21,428 nucleotides of DNA from CAYONZ01 sp964405465 (GCA_964405465.1 CAYONZ010000051.1:1-21428), one strand, 5' to 3'; shown: positions 1 to 8,255, counted from the first letter of the stretch. Notes: generated from the letters alone by a model not told the origin. A program made the numbers and translations.

Positions 1-90
1 GATGAATGGGGTCAAGTGATCAAAGACACCAACCCAGGATTTCAGTTGTTCGGATGGCGATTCGTCTACCGATTGATCGATCTGAAGTGA
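1..90 (+). CDS. 3' end of an unidentified plus-strand gene (partial)
   Basis: Frame 1 is open from the first base to a TGA at 88-90 and gives 29 residues that look like real protein: DEWGQVIKDTNPG, then an aromatic-rich FGWRFVYRL stretch, ending IDLK. No start is visible, so this would be the C-terminus of a gene lying left of the window. It converges on the 906-aa minus-strand gene and overlaps its last 25 bases. The stretch is too short to assign a family, and an open frame of this length could be chance. The protein-like composition is the only support. Confidence 0.4.
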   Translation, partial: DEWGQVIKDTNPGFQLFGWRFVYRLIDLK

Positions 91-2786
91 CGATTGCGAA
101 AAGTACCCTCGTTGTAACTGCCAGATTGCGGGGAGTTGACTTCTAAAATCCTTTCGATATTCGATGGGCGAGCGAGATTTTGAATAGAGAGTTTTCGTTT
201 TTCTCGATCTGGGTTCCAAAGTATTGATAGGCCAAGGACTTCATATAAATCATTTTTATATAGATCGGTCGTGCGCACCAAGGGGAGATAGGGGCCATCA
301 CTGTAAGAAAATTCGGAGAGATTTGGTGCCCAGAGTACTTCGAGTGGAACCCAAAGCCCGAGTTCTCCGCGATAATTGTCGATTTCATAGCGAGTCTCGG
401 AAGACGAGTTGGCACCCGCAGCCTTCGTGTTTGATTTTTCTTCAATTTTGAGAATACGCGGAAAGAATTTTTTCCCAACGCTTATGCCTGGTCGCGCGCG
501 AACATAAACCTGAATCGATCCATTGATCTCTTTGGCCCAAAGAGCTTCAACCAGCGGGGGATCTACTCTCTTGCCATTCGCTAGGCGCTTGCTTGAACCC
601 AGAAAACAATGGATCTCGCTATAGCCAATCTGCAAAATCTCTTGCCCATCGTCGGGCCGTTGAACAAGGGGTGGCGGGGGATAGTAACGGTTGGCTATGG
701 CACGAATTCGCTCGAATGTATAATACCCGTGATGACGAGAGATATGACCCAGAGAGAAGTCCATGAACTGCGAATCCAGCACTGGGAACTCTGCGGTTGA
801 GAGTGTTACAGAAAAGTACGGCGAAGAGTTTGATGCTGCAGCCTTAGAACTCTTTTGCGAATCAATTGTAGCAAGGAGTTCAGATCTGGACGCTCTTGAA
901 ATTGAAAGGTCTTTGAAATGCACATTAAGTTGACGGTTGAAAATATCCAGAGTGATTCGCGTCAGCAGGACATCTTGTTTTGCGGATTGGAAATCACCAA
1001 GAGCCTTCGTTCGTATGTCTTGAATTAACCTTTGGGCCTCCATCGAAAAATCATTTAATGATCTCGCTTTTTGTGCTTGGGTTTCATCAAACAGTGTTTC
1101 AGTTAATGCGGACCGATCTTTATACAATTCAATTTCAGAAAATTTGGGAACAAAATAGTCTTCAGGAACCCAAACAGATCTTTTCGATAGTGGCCCGGGA
1201 GGGCGGTAAATCTTGGTTTCATCGGGGAGAAGAAAATAGGGATCAAAATCCAAACCTGAATTGGGAGAGACTTCTTGGGCACGTGCTGCTTTTTTGAGAC
1301 CCAGAGCAAGGGCCGAGGATTCAGCAAACAAGAGATAGAAGCGAGATCCGAATTGGGCGCGATCGAGAGCCCGAAAGCTGTGATTTGTTTCTTTGGCATC
1401 GGTCTGAGATTTCTTAAATGTAAACACAGGTTCAATCTCAAACTCGATAGTCTCTTTATATTCTGTCAGAGTTTGCTGGTGATCTGACAAAGTGGTGAGC
1501 ATGTTCGTCTGCGAGGGATTGGGTGAGCTTTCAGTTTTGTTCTTATGTTTTTTTGTTAGGCGAATAAAAGTCTGTAGTTCTGGGCGAGCCTCTCGATCCG
1601 GAAGCTGATCAAATATTTTGTTTTCAGAATTATATTTTCGCATTTCTTTAATGGCCGTGGAGGCATCTTGTAGGCGCATGAACTGGTCCTGCAACTGGGT
1701 TAATCGCTCCACCAATTCTTTGGCTTTGTAGATCAAATCTTTCTTGAGATTGTTGTCGATCAGCGAATCGGCATAGAACGTTTTGCTAAACTCATCGATT
1801 TCTGTTTTGATCTGAGCCGCCTGCGCTGCTGTTTCGATAGCCAAACTCTGGGAATTCGAGAGATGAGCTGCGGAGGGAGTCGAAAGAAAAACCGCTTGCT
1901 CTGCTTCATCAAGTCCATCTTCGTTTTTTTTGAGACTTGCGGCGATCGATAAATAGAGTGCGTACAAGCGGTCTCGCTCCACACCAAGCTCCGTCCTGAG
2001 TTGCTTTCGAAGATCAGCGCGATTGTGGGAAGAAGACGTCATATTCGGGTGCGTATCCATTTGCCGAGAAGCCTCGAGTGTCAGTGTGTTTTCGAGAAAT
2101 GCTCTTTCCAATACGAGATCAGGCATCAACATCTGCAGGCGTTCGTTAGCTTGTTCCCAACTCGCGAGTTTTGTTTCTGCTTCGGCTCCCGTTGAGCTGG
2201 CACCCTCTGAGCTGGCTCCTTCATTTTTGGTATCGGGCTTACTTGAGGTGAAAAGACCTGTAATCATTTTGAAAATTCTGGATCCATTTCCATTGAGCAT
2301 TGTGGATTGCACTTCTTTGATCATCTCTTCAGCTGCATTGAGACCTCTCTCGATTTTCTGCAAACGTTCTTTAGAAAAATCGCTCGGAACCTGAGGGCCA
2401 TCGGCACTTGTTCCCCAAGAGCGATCGACAATGCGCTTAAATTGTGGAGCCAATTTTTCGAGCAGTTGTGCTCGAATTATTTCGGACGGATTGCGTGGCA
2501 AAGTACCGAGTTTAGAATTTTGCGCAAGAAAAGAAAGCCCGCCACCATTTTGTGCGGTCGGTGGTGTGGGGGTTCTCTGACGGTCCGATTCATTTTTCAG
2601 TGAGACTTGCAGCGAAAGCAAAAGTTCTTTTGAATTGAACTCCTCACTCACAATGGAGTCACATCGGGTATTGGTAGATGGATGAGCGGCCTCGGCAGAA
2701 TCCAAAAAGACAAAAACTGTCAGCAGTGTCAAAAACGTCGACAAAAGAAGTCGTGCTAAAAATGGAGAGTTCTTTTTGGCAATCAC
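66..2786 (-). CDS. Large exported coiled-coil protein of unknown function (906 aa)
   Basis: I do not recognise the family. The protein opens with a clear Sec signal peptide: lysines at 4-5, a hydrophobic core at about 10-28, and probable cleavage at AEA/A near residue 33. The start is a GTG; no in-frame ATG precedes it before the upstream TGA, and no good Shine-Dalgarno is visible. Residues of about 130-400 are rich in Glu, Lys, Leu and Gln with heptad-like spacing, suggesting long coiled coils. They are interrupted by a Ser/Ala/Gly linker with a short EGASS repeat near 190. The last 200 residues or so are richer in aromatic and beta-type sequence. Cysteine is very rare, with one shortly after the signal peptide (C42). 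It is probably periplasmic or surface-located. The partial gene at the right edge has the same design (signal peptide, early Cys, charged helical region), so the two may be distant paralogues, which is inference only. Confidence 0.85.
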   Translation of the reverse strand: MIAKKNSPFLARLLLSTFLTLLTVFVFLDSAEAAHPSTNTRCDSIVSEEFNSKELLLSLQVSLKNESDRQRTPTPPTAQNGGGLSFLAQNSKLGTLPRNPSEIIRAQLLEKLAPQFKRIVDRSWGTSADGPQVPSDFSKERLQKIERGLNAAEEMIKEVQSTMLNGNGSRIFKMITGLFTSSKPDTKNEGASSEGASSTGAEAETKLASWEQANERLQMLMPDLVLERAFLENTLTLEASRQMDTHPNMTSSSHNRADLRKQLRTELGVERDRLYALYLSIAASLKKNEDGLDEAEQAVFLSTPSAAHLSNSQSLAIETAAQAAQIKTEIDEFSKTFYADSLIDNNLKKDLIYKAKELVERLTQLQDQFMRLQDASTAIKEMRKYNSENKIFDQLPDREARPELQTFIRLTKKHKNKTESSPNPSQTNMLTTLSDHQQTLTEYKETIEFEIEPVFTFKKSQTDAKETNHSFRALDRAQFGSRFYLLFAESSALALGLKKAARAQEVSPNSGLDFDPYFLLPDETKIYRPPGPLSKRSVWVPEDYFVPKFSEIELYKDRSALTETLFDETQAQKARSLNDFSMEAQRLIQDIRTKALGDFQSAKQDVLLTRITLDIFNRQLNVHFKDLSISRASRSELLATIDSQKSSKAAASNSSPYFSVTLSTAEFPVLDSQFMDFSLGHISRHHGYYTFERIRAIANRYYPPPPLVQRPDDGQEILQIGYSEIHCFLGSSKRLANGKRVDPPLVEALWAKEINGSIQVYVRARPGISVGKKFFPRILKIEEKSNTKAAGANSSSETRYEIDNYRGELGLWVPLEVLWAPNLSEFSYSDGPYLPLVRTTDLYKNDLYEVLGLSILWNPDREKRKLSIQNLARPSNIERILEVNSPQSGSYNEGTFRNRHFRSINR

Positions 2787-2977
2787 GCGGAGTCGAGATG
2801 CAAAACTGGTGCAAGATCAACGCGGCCACTGCCTTTGCAACAGGCTCGTCCCCAGAATTGGCCTCAGACATCGGGGCCAAGTTCGTCTACAGTGACTTTG
2901 CAGGAACTCTTTAGACTCGCTCTCTTGTTGGTATTTGTGCTGGGCGTGAGCTTGATTTTCGGCTAGAATGAAGCGCT

Positions 2978-3328
2978 ATGACGACAAAAACTAACTCCCA
3001 ACAAGACAATCGTGAACATCGAATCACCAAACTCATTCAACACGAGTTCTCCCCAGTGTTTTTTTCTTTGACCAATGAGAGCCACATGCATGCGGTGCCG
3101 CCGAACTCAGAGACGCACTTCAAAATGATCGTCGTTTCGAAAAAATTTGAAGGTGAGACACGTGTCAGTCGCCAGAGAATGCTCCTTGCGACTCTTGATC
3201 ACGAAATGAAATCGGGTCTGCACGCGCTAAGTATGCAAGCACTGACGCCTGACGAATGGAGTGCCAAGAATGAAGTCATCGAGCTCAATTCGCCCCCTTG
3301 TATGGGTGGGGGCAAGCACGACAAATAG
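2978..3328 (+). CDS. bolA: BolA family protein
   Basis: This 116-aa protein carries the BolA fold hallmarks: HAVPPNSETHFKM at residues 38-50, the following VVSKKFEG, a Val-Ser-Arg-Gln-Arg segment near 63-67, and GLHALSMQALTPDEW at 80-94. BolA proteins pair with monothiol glutaredoxins around a [2Fe-2S] cluster and are linked to iron homeostasis, stress and envelope shape. H47 and H82 match the conserved histidines. The C-terminus carries an extra Cys-Met-Gly-Gly-Gly-Lys-His tail (C108, H114) that is not typical of the family and might add a metal ligand, which is inference. The ATG at 2978 follows a 191-bp spacer shared with the divergent gene. The neighbour ettA is convergent, so bolA is probably monocistronic. 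Confidence 0.92.
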   Translation: MTTKTNSQQDNREHRITKLIQHEFSPVFFSLTNESHMHAVPPNSETHFKMIVVSKKFEGETRVSRQRMLLATLDHEMKSGLHALSMQALTPDEWSAKNEVIELNSPPCMGGGKHDK

Positions 3329-3338
3329 ATTGAATTGT

Positions 3339-3378
3339 AATCTCAAGCGACTGGTCACGCCACGGAGATTGCTTTTTT
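3339..3378 (+). terminator. Probable terminator downstream of bolA
   Basis: AATCTC (3339-3344) pairs with GAGATT (3365-3370), with an inner GCG/CGC pairing, and a run of six T follows at 3373-3378. It lies about 10 bp after the bolA stop. A second weaker candidate, CATCC/GGATG at 3438-3455 followed by six T, lies further on. Confidence 0.4.
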
Positions 3379-3490
3379 GTTCAAAAATGTTTTGGCCTTA
3401 TAAGTTTACCCGATAAACAGATGCTAGAAAATTGTTTCATCCGGCACGGGGGATGGCATTTTTTGATTTGAATATTTGCTCAACCAAATT

Positions 3491-3524
3491 GCCCAACCAG
3501 AACGCATGTCCGTCATGGTTGGGC
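3491..3524 (-). terminator. Hairpin at the 3' end of ettA
   Basis: GCCCAACCA (3491-3499) and TGGTTGGGC (3516-3524) form a perfect 9-bp stem with a 16-nt loop, about 20 bp beyond the ettA stop. On the minus strand it is followed by CAATTTGG, a poor T tract. It may be a weak intrinsic terminator or an mRNA-stabilising 3' hairpin. Confidence 0.5.
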
Positions 3525-3542
3525 CACAGTTTTGAAAGTGAT

Positions 3543-5219
3543 TTACTTCTCGAGCTTTCTAAATTTAATTCGGTGTGGAGTGAGGGCCGCATCTCCCAGG
3601 CGTTTCTTACGATCCTCTTCATACTCGGTAAAGTTGCCGTTAAAGAAGTTCACTGTGGAATCTCCTTCAAATGCCATCGTGTGAGTACAGATGCGATCTA
3701 AAAACCAGCGATCGTGGCTGATAACCAAGCAGACACCACCAAACTCGAGAAGCGCTTCTTCTAGAGCTCGCATGGTATTGACATCAAGGTCGTTCGTTGG
3801 TTCATCCAAAAGCAAAACGTTGCCGCCCTCTTGCAGAACTTTTGCCAAATGCACCCGATTGCGTTCTCCACCAGAAAGATCGCCGACTTTCTTTTGCTGA
3901 TCATTGCCATTGAAATTGAATCGCGAAACATAGGCGCGGCTATTCATTTCTTTTGCGCCCACCATGATCGAATCAAGGCCACCGCTGATCACTTCCCAAA
4001 CCGTTTTGTTTGGATCAAGATTGTCACGAGACTGATCGACATAGGCCAGCTTTACTGTCGAACCGATTTTGAGATCACCACTGTCTGGCTTTTCTTTGCC
4101 GACAATCATTCTAAACAAAGAAGTTTTACCTGCACCGTTGGGGCCGATGATGCCGACGATGGCGCCCTTTGGAATGCTGAAATTCAAGTTTTCAAACAAG
4201 AGTTTTTCACCATAAGCCTTGGTCAAATTCTCGCCATCGATCACAATGTCACCAAGTCTCGGACCTGCCGGAATATAGATCTGCAACTCCTGCAGTTTTT
4301 CGGGAGTGGGTTCTTTCAAGAGATTTTCGTAGGCCGAGATTCGCGCCTTAGATTTTCCTTGGCGAGCACGTGGGCTCATGCGTACCCATTCAAGCTCTCG
4401 TTCTAGAGTGGTTTTGCGTTTTTGGTCCTGCTTCTCCTCGTGGGCAGAGCGAGCTTCTTTTTGTTCGAGCCAAGAAGAGTAATTGCCTTTCCATGGAATT
4501 CCTTCGCCGCGATCTAGCTCAAGAATCCAGCCGGCGACGTTGTCTAGAAAATAACGATCATGCGTGACCGCGATCACAGTTCCAGGAAAATCATGTAAGA
4601 AGCGCTCGAGCCACGCCACACTCTCGGCGTCGAGATGGTTCGTTGGCTCATCGAGCAACAAAATATCAGGCTTTGATAAAAGCAATCGGCAAAGTGCCAC
4701 ACGACGTTTTTCTCCGCCCGAAAGATTTGTAACAGGCAAATCTCCATCTGGGCAGCGAAGTGCATCCATCGCCTGTTCAATTTTTTGATCGATATCCCAA
4801 GCGCCGAGTGCCTCGAGTTTTTCTTGCACAACGCCCTGACGCTCGATCAGTTTGTTCATATCGTCGTCAGACATTTCTTCGGCAAACTTCAAGTTGATGG
4901 CTTCGAATTCTTTTAAAAGTTTGGGCAATTCACCCAAACCATCCATCACATTTTCTTTGACGGTTTTCTCTGGGTCTAAGCGTGGTTCCTGTTCGAGGTA
5001 TCCAACTTTGAAGTCGCGAGCTGGAAAAGCCTCACCTAAAAATTCATGATCCACTCCTGCGATAATTCTGAGGAGCGAAGACTTTCCTGAGCCGTTCAAG
5101 CCCAAAACGCCGATCTTGGCGCCATAGAAATACGAGAGGTAAATATTTTTTAATACATAGCGATTCGGAGGGTAGACCTTCGAGACACCTTTCATTGTAT
5201 AGATAATTTCTTCAGCCAT
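3543..5219 (-). CDS. ettA: Energy-dependent translational throttle protein EttA (ABC-F)
   Basis: This is a 558-aa soluble tandem ABC ATPase with no membrane segments; E. coli EttA is close to this length. The first domain has Walker A GLNGSGKS (40-47), signature LSGGE (166-170) and DEPTNHLD (190-197). A charged helical linker of about 240-300 matches the P-site tRNA-interacting motif region. The second domain has GPNGAGKT (359-366), LSGGE (448-452) and DEPTNDLD (472-479). The opening Tyr-Thr-Met-Lys-Gly-Val-Ser-Lys-Val-Tyr-Pro-Pro and the Asn-His-Leu-Asp / Asn-Asp-Leu-Asp pair are EttA-like within ABC-F. EttA binds the ribosomal E site and couples the first peptide bond to the ATP/ADP ratio. 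I chose the ATG at 5219 over a further-upstream in-frame start because AGGAG sits 6 nt upstream and the family begins here. Confidence 0.95.
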   Translation of the reverse strand: MAEEIIYTMKGVSKVYPPNRYVLKNIYLSYFYGAKIGVLGLNGSGKSSLLRIIAGVDHEFLGEAFPARDFKVGYLEQEPRLDPEKTVKENVMDGLGELPKLLKEFEAINLKFAEEMSDDDMNKLIERQGVVQEKLEALGAWDIDQKIEQAMDALRCPDGDLPVTNLSGGEKRRVALCRLLLSKPDILLLDEPTNHLDAESVAWLERFLHDFPGTVIAVTHDRYFLDNVAGWILELDRGEGIPWKGNYSSWLEQKEARSAHEEKQDQKRKTTLERELEWVRMSPRARQGKSKARISAYENLLKEPTPEKLQELQIYIPAGPRLGDIVIDGENLTKAYGEKLLFENLNFSIPKGAIVGIIGPNGAGKTSLFRMIVGKEKPDSGDLKIGSTVKLAYVDQSRDNLDPNKTVWEVISGGLDSIMVGAKEMNSRAYVSRFNFNGNDQQKKVGDLSGGERNRVHLAKVLQEGGNVLLLDEPTNDLDVNTMRALEEALLEFGGVCLVISHDRWFLDRICTHTMAFEGDSTVNFFNGNFTEYEEDRKKRLGDAALTPHRIKFRKLEK

Positions 5220-5383
5220 CGAATACTCCTTTTGATGTTGGCATGCTGGCTCAAGCCGCAAAACGTGATCATCCTTCGAAAAGAAAGCGTGATGCCAATT
5301 AAACATGCAAATGTAAAACTCCAATATGAACGATGTGTTTTTCTCTTGTCAAATGGAGGAGGGTTCGCCACACTTTAAACCCT

Positions 5384-5641
5384 ATGAGTCAATCCCGTAC
5401 ATCTCGAACGACACCAAAATCGAACCAACTTGAATCGACGCTCAAAGAGCTCGAATCGGCATTTCATACCTGGGATAATCTCGGTGCTGAACGCAAAAAG
5501 TCAGGTAAAAACAAAATAGCGCAAACACAAGCTGCGCAAGCTCTTGCGGCCAAAGCTGAGTCGGAAGAAGAGCTGAAACGCAAGACAAAGAAACTTTTGT
5601 CACAGCTTCGCAAGCAAATTAAAGATCTCTCTTTAGATTAA
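5384..5641 (+). CDS. Small basic coiled-coil protein of unknown function
   Basis: This would encode 85 residues: a Ser/Thr/Arg-rich start, then a long charged helical stretch rich in Lys, Glu, Ala and Leu (two AAQA/ALAA-type segments near 45-55), ending in a Lys/Leu-rich helix. No family is recognised. The ATG at 5384 lacks a well-placed Shine-Dalgarno; a GGAGG at 5355-5359 is too far upstream. A longer in-frame reading to 5333 exists but would begin inside the presumed promoter region shared with ettA. Its TAA overlaps the stop codon of the convergent DUF1904 gene by 4 bp. It could be nucleic-acid binding given its positive charge, but nothing specific shows this. Confidence 0.55.
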   Translation: MSQSRTSRTTPKSNQLESTLKELESAFHTWDNLGAERKKSGKNKIAQTQAAQALAAKAESEEELKRKTKKLLSQLRKQIKDLSLD

Positions 5642-5967
5642 TAATGTTGTCCGTTTTCGTAGTAAGCCGTTTTTTCGAGTTTGCAAAAGACCACAACGAC
5701 ATCTGCGGCCCCAGTGAGAGCCTTGATAGTTCGCGTGAGTTTGGCGGCGACCTCATCTTGAAGCTCTTGCGGTCTCTCGAACCAATGAACCTCCACAAAA
5801 GGATAGGCTTCGCTTTTTAGAGATTTGGTGTAAAACACGGTGGGCAGATGCTCAAAGGTAAAGTTGTCGACATCGGTGTTGAGCATTTCTGCCAGAGGCG
5901 CTGCGAGTTGTCCGCTGAGCTCTTGTACGTCGTGAGCATCGATGGCGCGAAAGCGAAGATGTGGCAT
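5638..5967 (-). CDS. DUF1904 tautomerase-like protein
   Basis: This 109-aa protein matches the DUF1904 pattern: an N-terminal Met-Pro with a following beta strand (PHLRFRAI), an AEMLNTDVDNFTFEH segment around 27-40, YPFVEVHWFERPQELQDEV around 55-73, and the terminal YYENGQHY. The start at 5967 gives Pro as residue 2, as in the MIF/4-oxalocrotonate tautomerase fold to which this family is related. AAGGA lies 5 nt upstream, supporting it over the ORF extension to 6006. Substrate is unknown. It follows the J-domain gene by 42 bp on the same strand, so the two are probably co-transcribed. The conserved Pro suggests possible tautomerase chemistry, but catalysis is not established for the family. 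Confidence 0.85.
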   Translation of the reverse strand: MPHLRFRAIDAHDVQELSGQLAAPLAEMLNTDVDNFTFEHLPTVFYTKSLKSEAYPFVEVHWFERPQELQDEVAAKLTRTIKALTGAADVVVVFCKLEKTAYYENGQHY

Positions 5968-6009
5968 AGGTCCTTCTTTCTCGAGAGCGAGCAAATGAGA
6001 GAGCAAAAT

Positions 6010-6663
6010 TTAAAGGTGAACGCCCATCCAAATTTTGTAAAGTAGTTTGTAGCTCACGAGAAGCTGTGCGAAAACTTCATTGGGTGGCCGCTGGTCTCTC
6101 GTAGAGGCGGCGCTTGAGCGAGTACTGGCCTGCGAAGAAGTTGAGTGTCGATCAGGGTGCCAAGAGAGAGCCAGCTGTTTGAAGGCATTTTTAAGTTCTG
6201 GGACGGAGGCCTTCTCGTAGTCAAGGCACATGCCAAGCGAATTGAAAAAAAACAAAGCTTCCTGTTCGCCCTGAGAAATTGAGCGGTGTGGTCGATCAGA
6301 GTCCACTGATCGAGTGAAGTCCGCCTGGGTACTTTGTCTTGTCAGTGGTTCTTTTAGTGGTTTGGTCAGTGGTTTTACAGGTGGCATAGGCGCCCTTTGT
6401 TGGCGCGGTTCAATTTGATAGGCTCGTGCGCCTTTGCGCTTAGCTACAAGTGTGTCTACGACGGGACTTTGTCGGGAAGTAGAATGTAAACTAAGGTAAA
6501 GATCTAAATCGGGGTGGTAATTTCTATTTTCTGTGCCGTCATCCTTGGCTGTCTCCGGTGAGCTTTCAGGGGCCAAGTCATAGGTCGTGTTGGAGTACTG
6601 AGCGCGAATCTCACTCTCGACTTCATGTCGAATCTGATCTGCTAAAATTTCGATAAACTCCAT
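6010..6663 (-). CDS. C-terminal J-domain protein (DnaJ-like co-chaperone)
   Basis: This 217-aa protein has its J domain at the C-terminus, at about residues 137-210. Helix II is ELKNAFKQLALSWHPD, with the HPD motif at 169-171. This motif stimulates DnaK-type ATPases. After HPD there is a Ser/Thr/Ala/Arg-rich insertion of about 20 residues before the helix EVFAQLLVSYKLLYKIW. The first 135 residues are not recognised: an acidic helix at the start, then a disordered Pro/Lys/Thr stretch with PLTKPLKEPLTRQ. There are no zinc-finger or substrate-binding domains of classical DnaJ, so it is a specialised co-chaperone. ATG at 6663 is chosen; a GTG nine bases upstream (6672) is also possible. It leads a likely two-gene unit with the DUF1904 gene. 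Confidence 0.8.
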   Translation of the reverse strand: MEFIEILADQIRHEVESEIRAQYSNTTYDLAPESSPETAKDDGTENRNYHPDLDLYLSLHSTSRQSPVVDTLVAKRKGARAYQIEPRQQRAPMPPVKPLTKPLKEPLTRQSTQADFTRSVDSDRPHRSISQGEQEALFFFNSLGMCLDYEKASVPELKNAFKQLALSWHPDRHSTSSQASTRSSAASTRDQRPPNEVFAQLLVSYKLLYKIWMGVHL

Positions 6664-6818
6664 CGCTCTCACAGAGTCTTTATCGGCTCATTTCGAGAAA
6701 AATTTCCGAGACTGGAGTCTTGTTTTGACGGGCGTGTTTCGGGGGTCATGTTTCAGTGAGTAGGTTGATGTAAAATCAGCTTTACTCCTGCGCGGAGTTC
6801 TCGCATTGTGGGTGAATT

Positions 6819-8033
6819 ATGAATTGGACTTATATCGTCTTCGCGTTTTTGAGTTTGTTTTGCCTGGGTCTTGCCGACAATGCGCGAGGGCCGATTTTTC
6901 CGGACCTGCTACTGCAGTTTCGTCTCAGCGACACTATGGGAGCACTATTTTTTCTTGTCGCTTCTGGCCTGTCACTCGTGAACAATACTGTTTCTCGTTT
7001 CTGGCTCAAGCGCTGGGGGGCATTTCTTGGTTTGCGAGTGTTTTTATTGGTGATGGCTTTGGGGCTTTTGTTGATGGGGTTATCTGATCGGTATCTTTGG
7101 TTGCTATGTGGGGCTTCGATTTTTGGTGTTGGTATGGGAGGGGTGGGGATTTCGCAAAACCTGCTCGTGGCCGAAGGTGCCTCCGAAAAATATCGACGCC
7201 AGGCCTTTTCAGGAATGCATTCGATGTATGGCTTAGCATCGCTTCTCGCGCCAGCGGTTGTCACGGCCCTGCAAGGTCTTGGTTGGGGTTGGCAGCAAGT
7301 CTTAATGTTGTTGGCGCTGGTTCCCTTTTCGTTGGCTGTGGCGAGCGCTTGGGTCGGACGTCGACAAAGAAATGCTCGAGAGTCGTCATGGACCTCGGAG
7401 AGCGTGACTTCGAACGGGGATGCCTCTGGTAGTGAAAAGACGGCAACGGCCCAAGCAACAAGGCATCTCGAGAGAAAAGCAATAGTGTGGGCCGCGGTTG
7501 TGGGTTCGCTTTATGTGGGAGTCGAATTGATGGTTTCGACTCGCTTGACGCTATTTGCTCGGCGCGATTGGGGGTATTCGCCTGAGAAGGCCAATCAGTT
7601 GCTTGGATTTTTCTTTACCTCGTTGTTTTTAGGGAGATTGATTATGGCCTTGACCCGGCTTTCGGTGCGCAATCGCACGCTTTTAGTCGGGTCGCTTATG
7701 GGAACAATCTTGTTTTTTGTTTTGGGAATCTTCATAAATCCCGTTTATTTAGCGTTGACCGGAGGGACAATGTCGATCTTTTTTCCGGTGCTATTGTCTT
7801 TGATTGCGGAGGAGTTCTCACTGATTCAGGCGGAGGCCACGCGTTGGTTATTAACCACAAATTCCTTGGTTTTGATGGGAATGCATTTTGTGGTGGGACA
7901 GCTTAGTGATGCCTTCGGATTGAAGCTGGCACTGAGTTTGGGGCCGTTGATGTTGTGTTTGTCTCTGGGGGTTTTGCTTTTTGTAAAGATCGATTGGGAC
8001 GAAAATGCTCAACAAAAAATGCACTCTCGATAG
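6819..8033 (+). CDS. Major facilitator superfamily permease
   Basis: This 404-aa protein shows twelve hydrophobic segments in two bundles of six, separated by a hydrophilic loop at about residues 185-215 with Arg/Ser/Glu and SGSEKTATAQ. The first helix ends in Ala-Asp-Asn-Ala-Arg-Gly, and short basic loops between helices (for example RFWLKRWG, LTRLSVRNR) fit a cytoplasmic-loop pattern. This is the MFS architecture: an inner-membrane secondary transporter driven by an ion gradient. The general layout resembles sugar/FucP-like or efflux permeases, but the substrate cannot be read. ATG at 6819 follows a weak GGTGA. It is divergent from the J-domain gene and appears to be a single-gene unit, with a hairpin 33 bp after the stop. 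Confidence 0.88.
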   Translation: MNWTYIVFAFLSLFCLGLADNARGPIFPDLLLQFRLSDTMGALFFLVASGLSLVNNTVSRFWLKRWGAFLGLRVFLLVMALGLLLMGLSDRYLWLLCGASIFGVGMGGVGISQNLLVAEGASEKYRRQAFSGMHSMYGLASLLAPAVVTALQGLGWGWQQVLMLLALVPFSLAVASAWVGRRQRNARESSWTSESVTSNGDASGSEKTATAQATRHLERKAIVWAAVVGSLYVGVELMVSTRLTLFARRDWGYSPEKANQLLGFFFTSLFLGRLIMALTRLSVRNRTLLVGSLMGTILFFVLGIFINPVYLALTGGTMSIFFPVLLSLIAEEFSLIQAEATRWLLTTNSLVLMGMHFVVGQLSDAFGLKLALSLGPLMLCLSLGVLLFVKIDWDENAQQKMHSR

Positions 8034-8065
8034 AAATTGGCCCCAGAATCTAGAGAGTGATCGGC

Positions 8066-8084
8066 GAGATCCCTGGGGGATCTC
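8066..8084 (+). terminator. Hairpin downstream of the MFS gene
   Basis: GAGATCCC (8066-8073) and GGGATCTC (8077-8084) form a perfect 8-bp stem with a TGG loop. The bases after it (TATTGT) are only moderately T-rich, so it may be a weak terminator or a 3'-end stabiliser. Confidence 0.45.
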
Positions 8085-8178
8085 TATTGTATCGCTGTTG
8101 CATCTTTGCGAATTTCCGTGTTTTACCTGGTGATTTTCGAGAAAATCGACCTCAGTTATGGGACTAAATAAACTGGGT

Positions 8179-8255
8179 TGAATTCACCTGCTGGCCTAAA
8201 GAAACAAGAAATGAATTCATTTGCTGTTATAAAGAAAAATGAAATGAATTCATTT
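8179..8255. repeat. 33-bp tandem repeat carrying three TGAATTCA palindromes
   Basis: The palindrome TGAATTCA occurs at 8179-8186, 8212-8219 and 8245-8252, at exactly 33-bp intervals. The last two sit in the larger palindrome AAATGAATTCATTT (8209-8222 and 8242-8255). Between palindromes the sequence is also repeated: units 8179-8211 and 8212-8244 match at 26 of 33 positions, including TGCTG and TAAAGAAA. The third unit keeps only the palindrome and a few bases after it. A 33-bp step is about three helical turns, so all palindromes would face the same side of the DNA. The array lies 127 bp upstream of the SWIB gene start in a 349-bp gene-free spacer. An operator array for that gene is the natural reading, but this is inference. 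Confidence 0.8.

Noticed and set aside
2892..2966. A 24-codon frame just upstream of bolA with a hydrophobic helix (LALLLVFVLGVSLIFG)
   Set aside because: It would need a GTG start with no ribosome binding site, and the longer reading lacks any good start. The helix is suggestive but not enough to call a gene.
7006..7264. Minus-strand frames opposite the MFS gene, rich in Pro, Lys and Arg
   Set aside because: Composition is what antisense of a hydrophobic, Gly/Leu/Phe-rich gene gives; no start signals.
8179..8255. CRISPR-like array
   Set aside because: Repeats are contiguous, only two full copies exist, and there are no unique spacers or cas genes.
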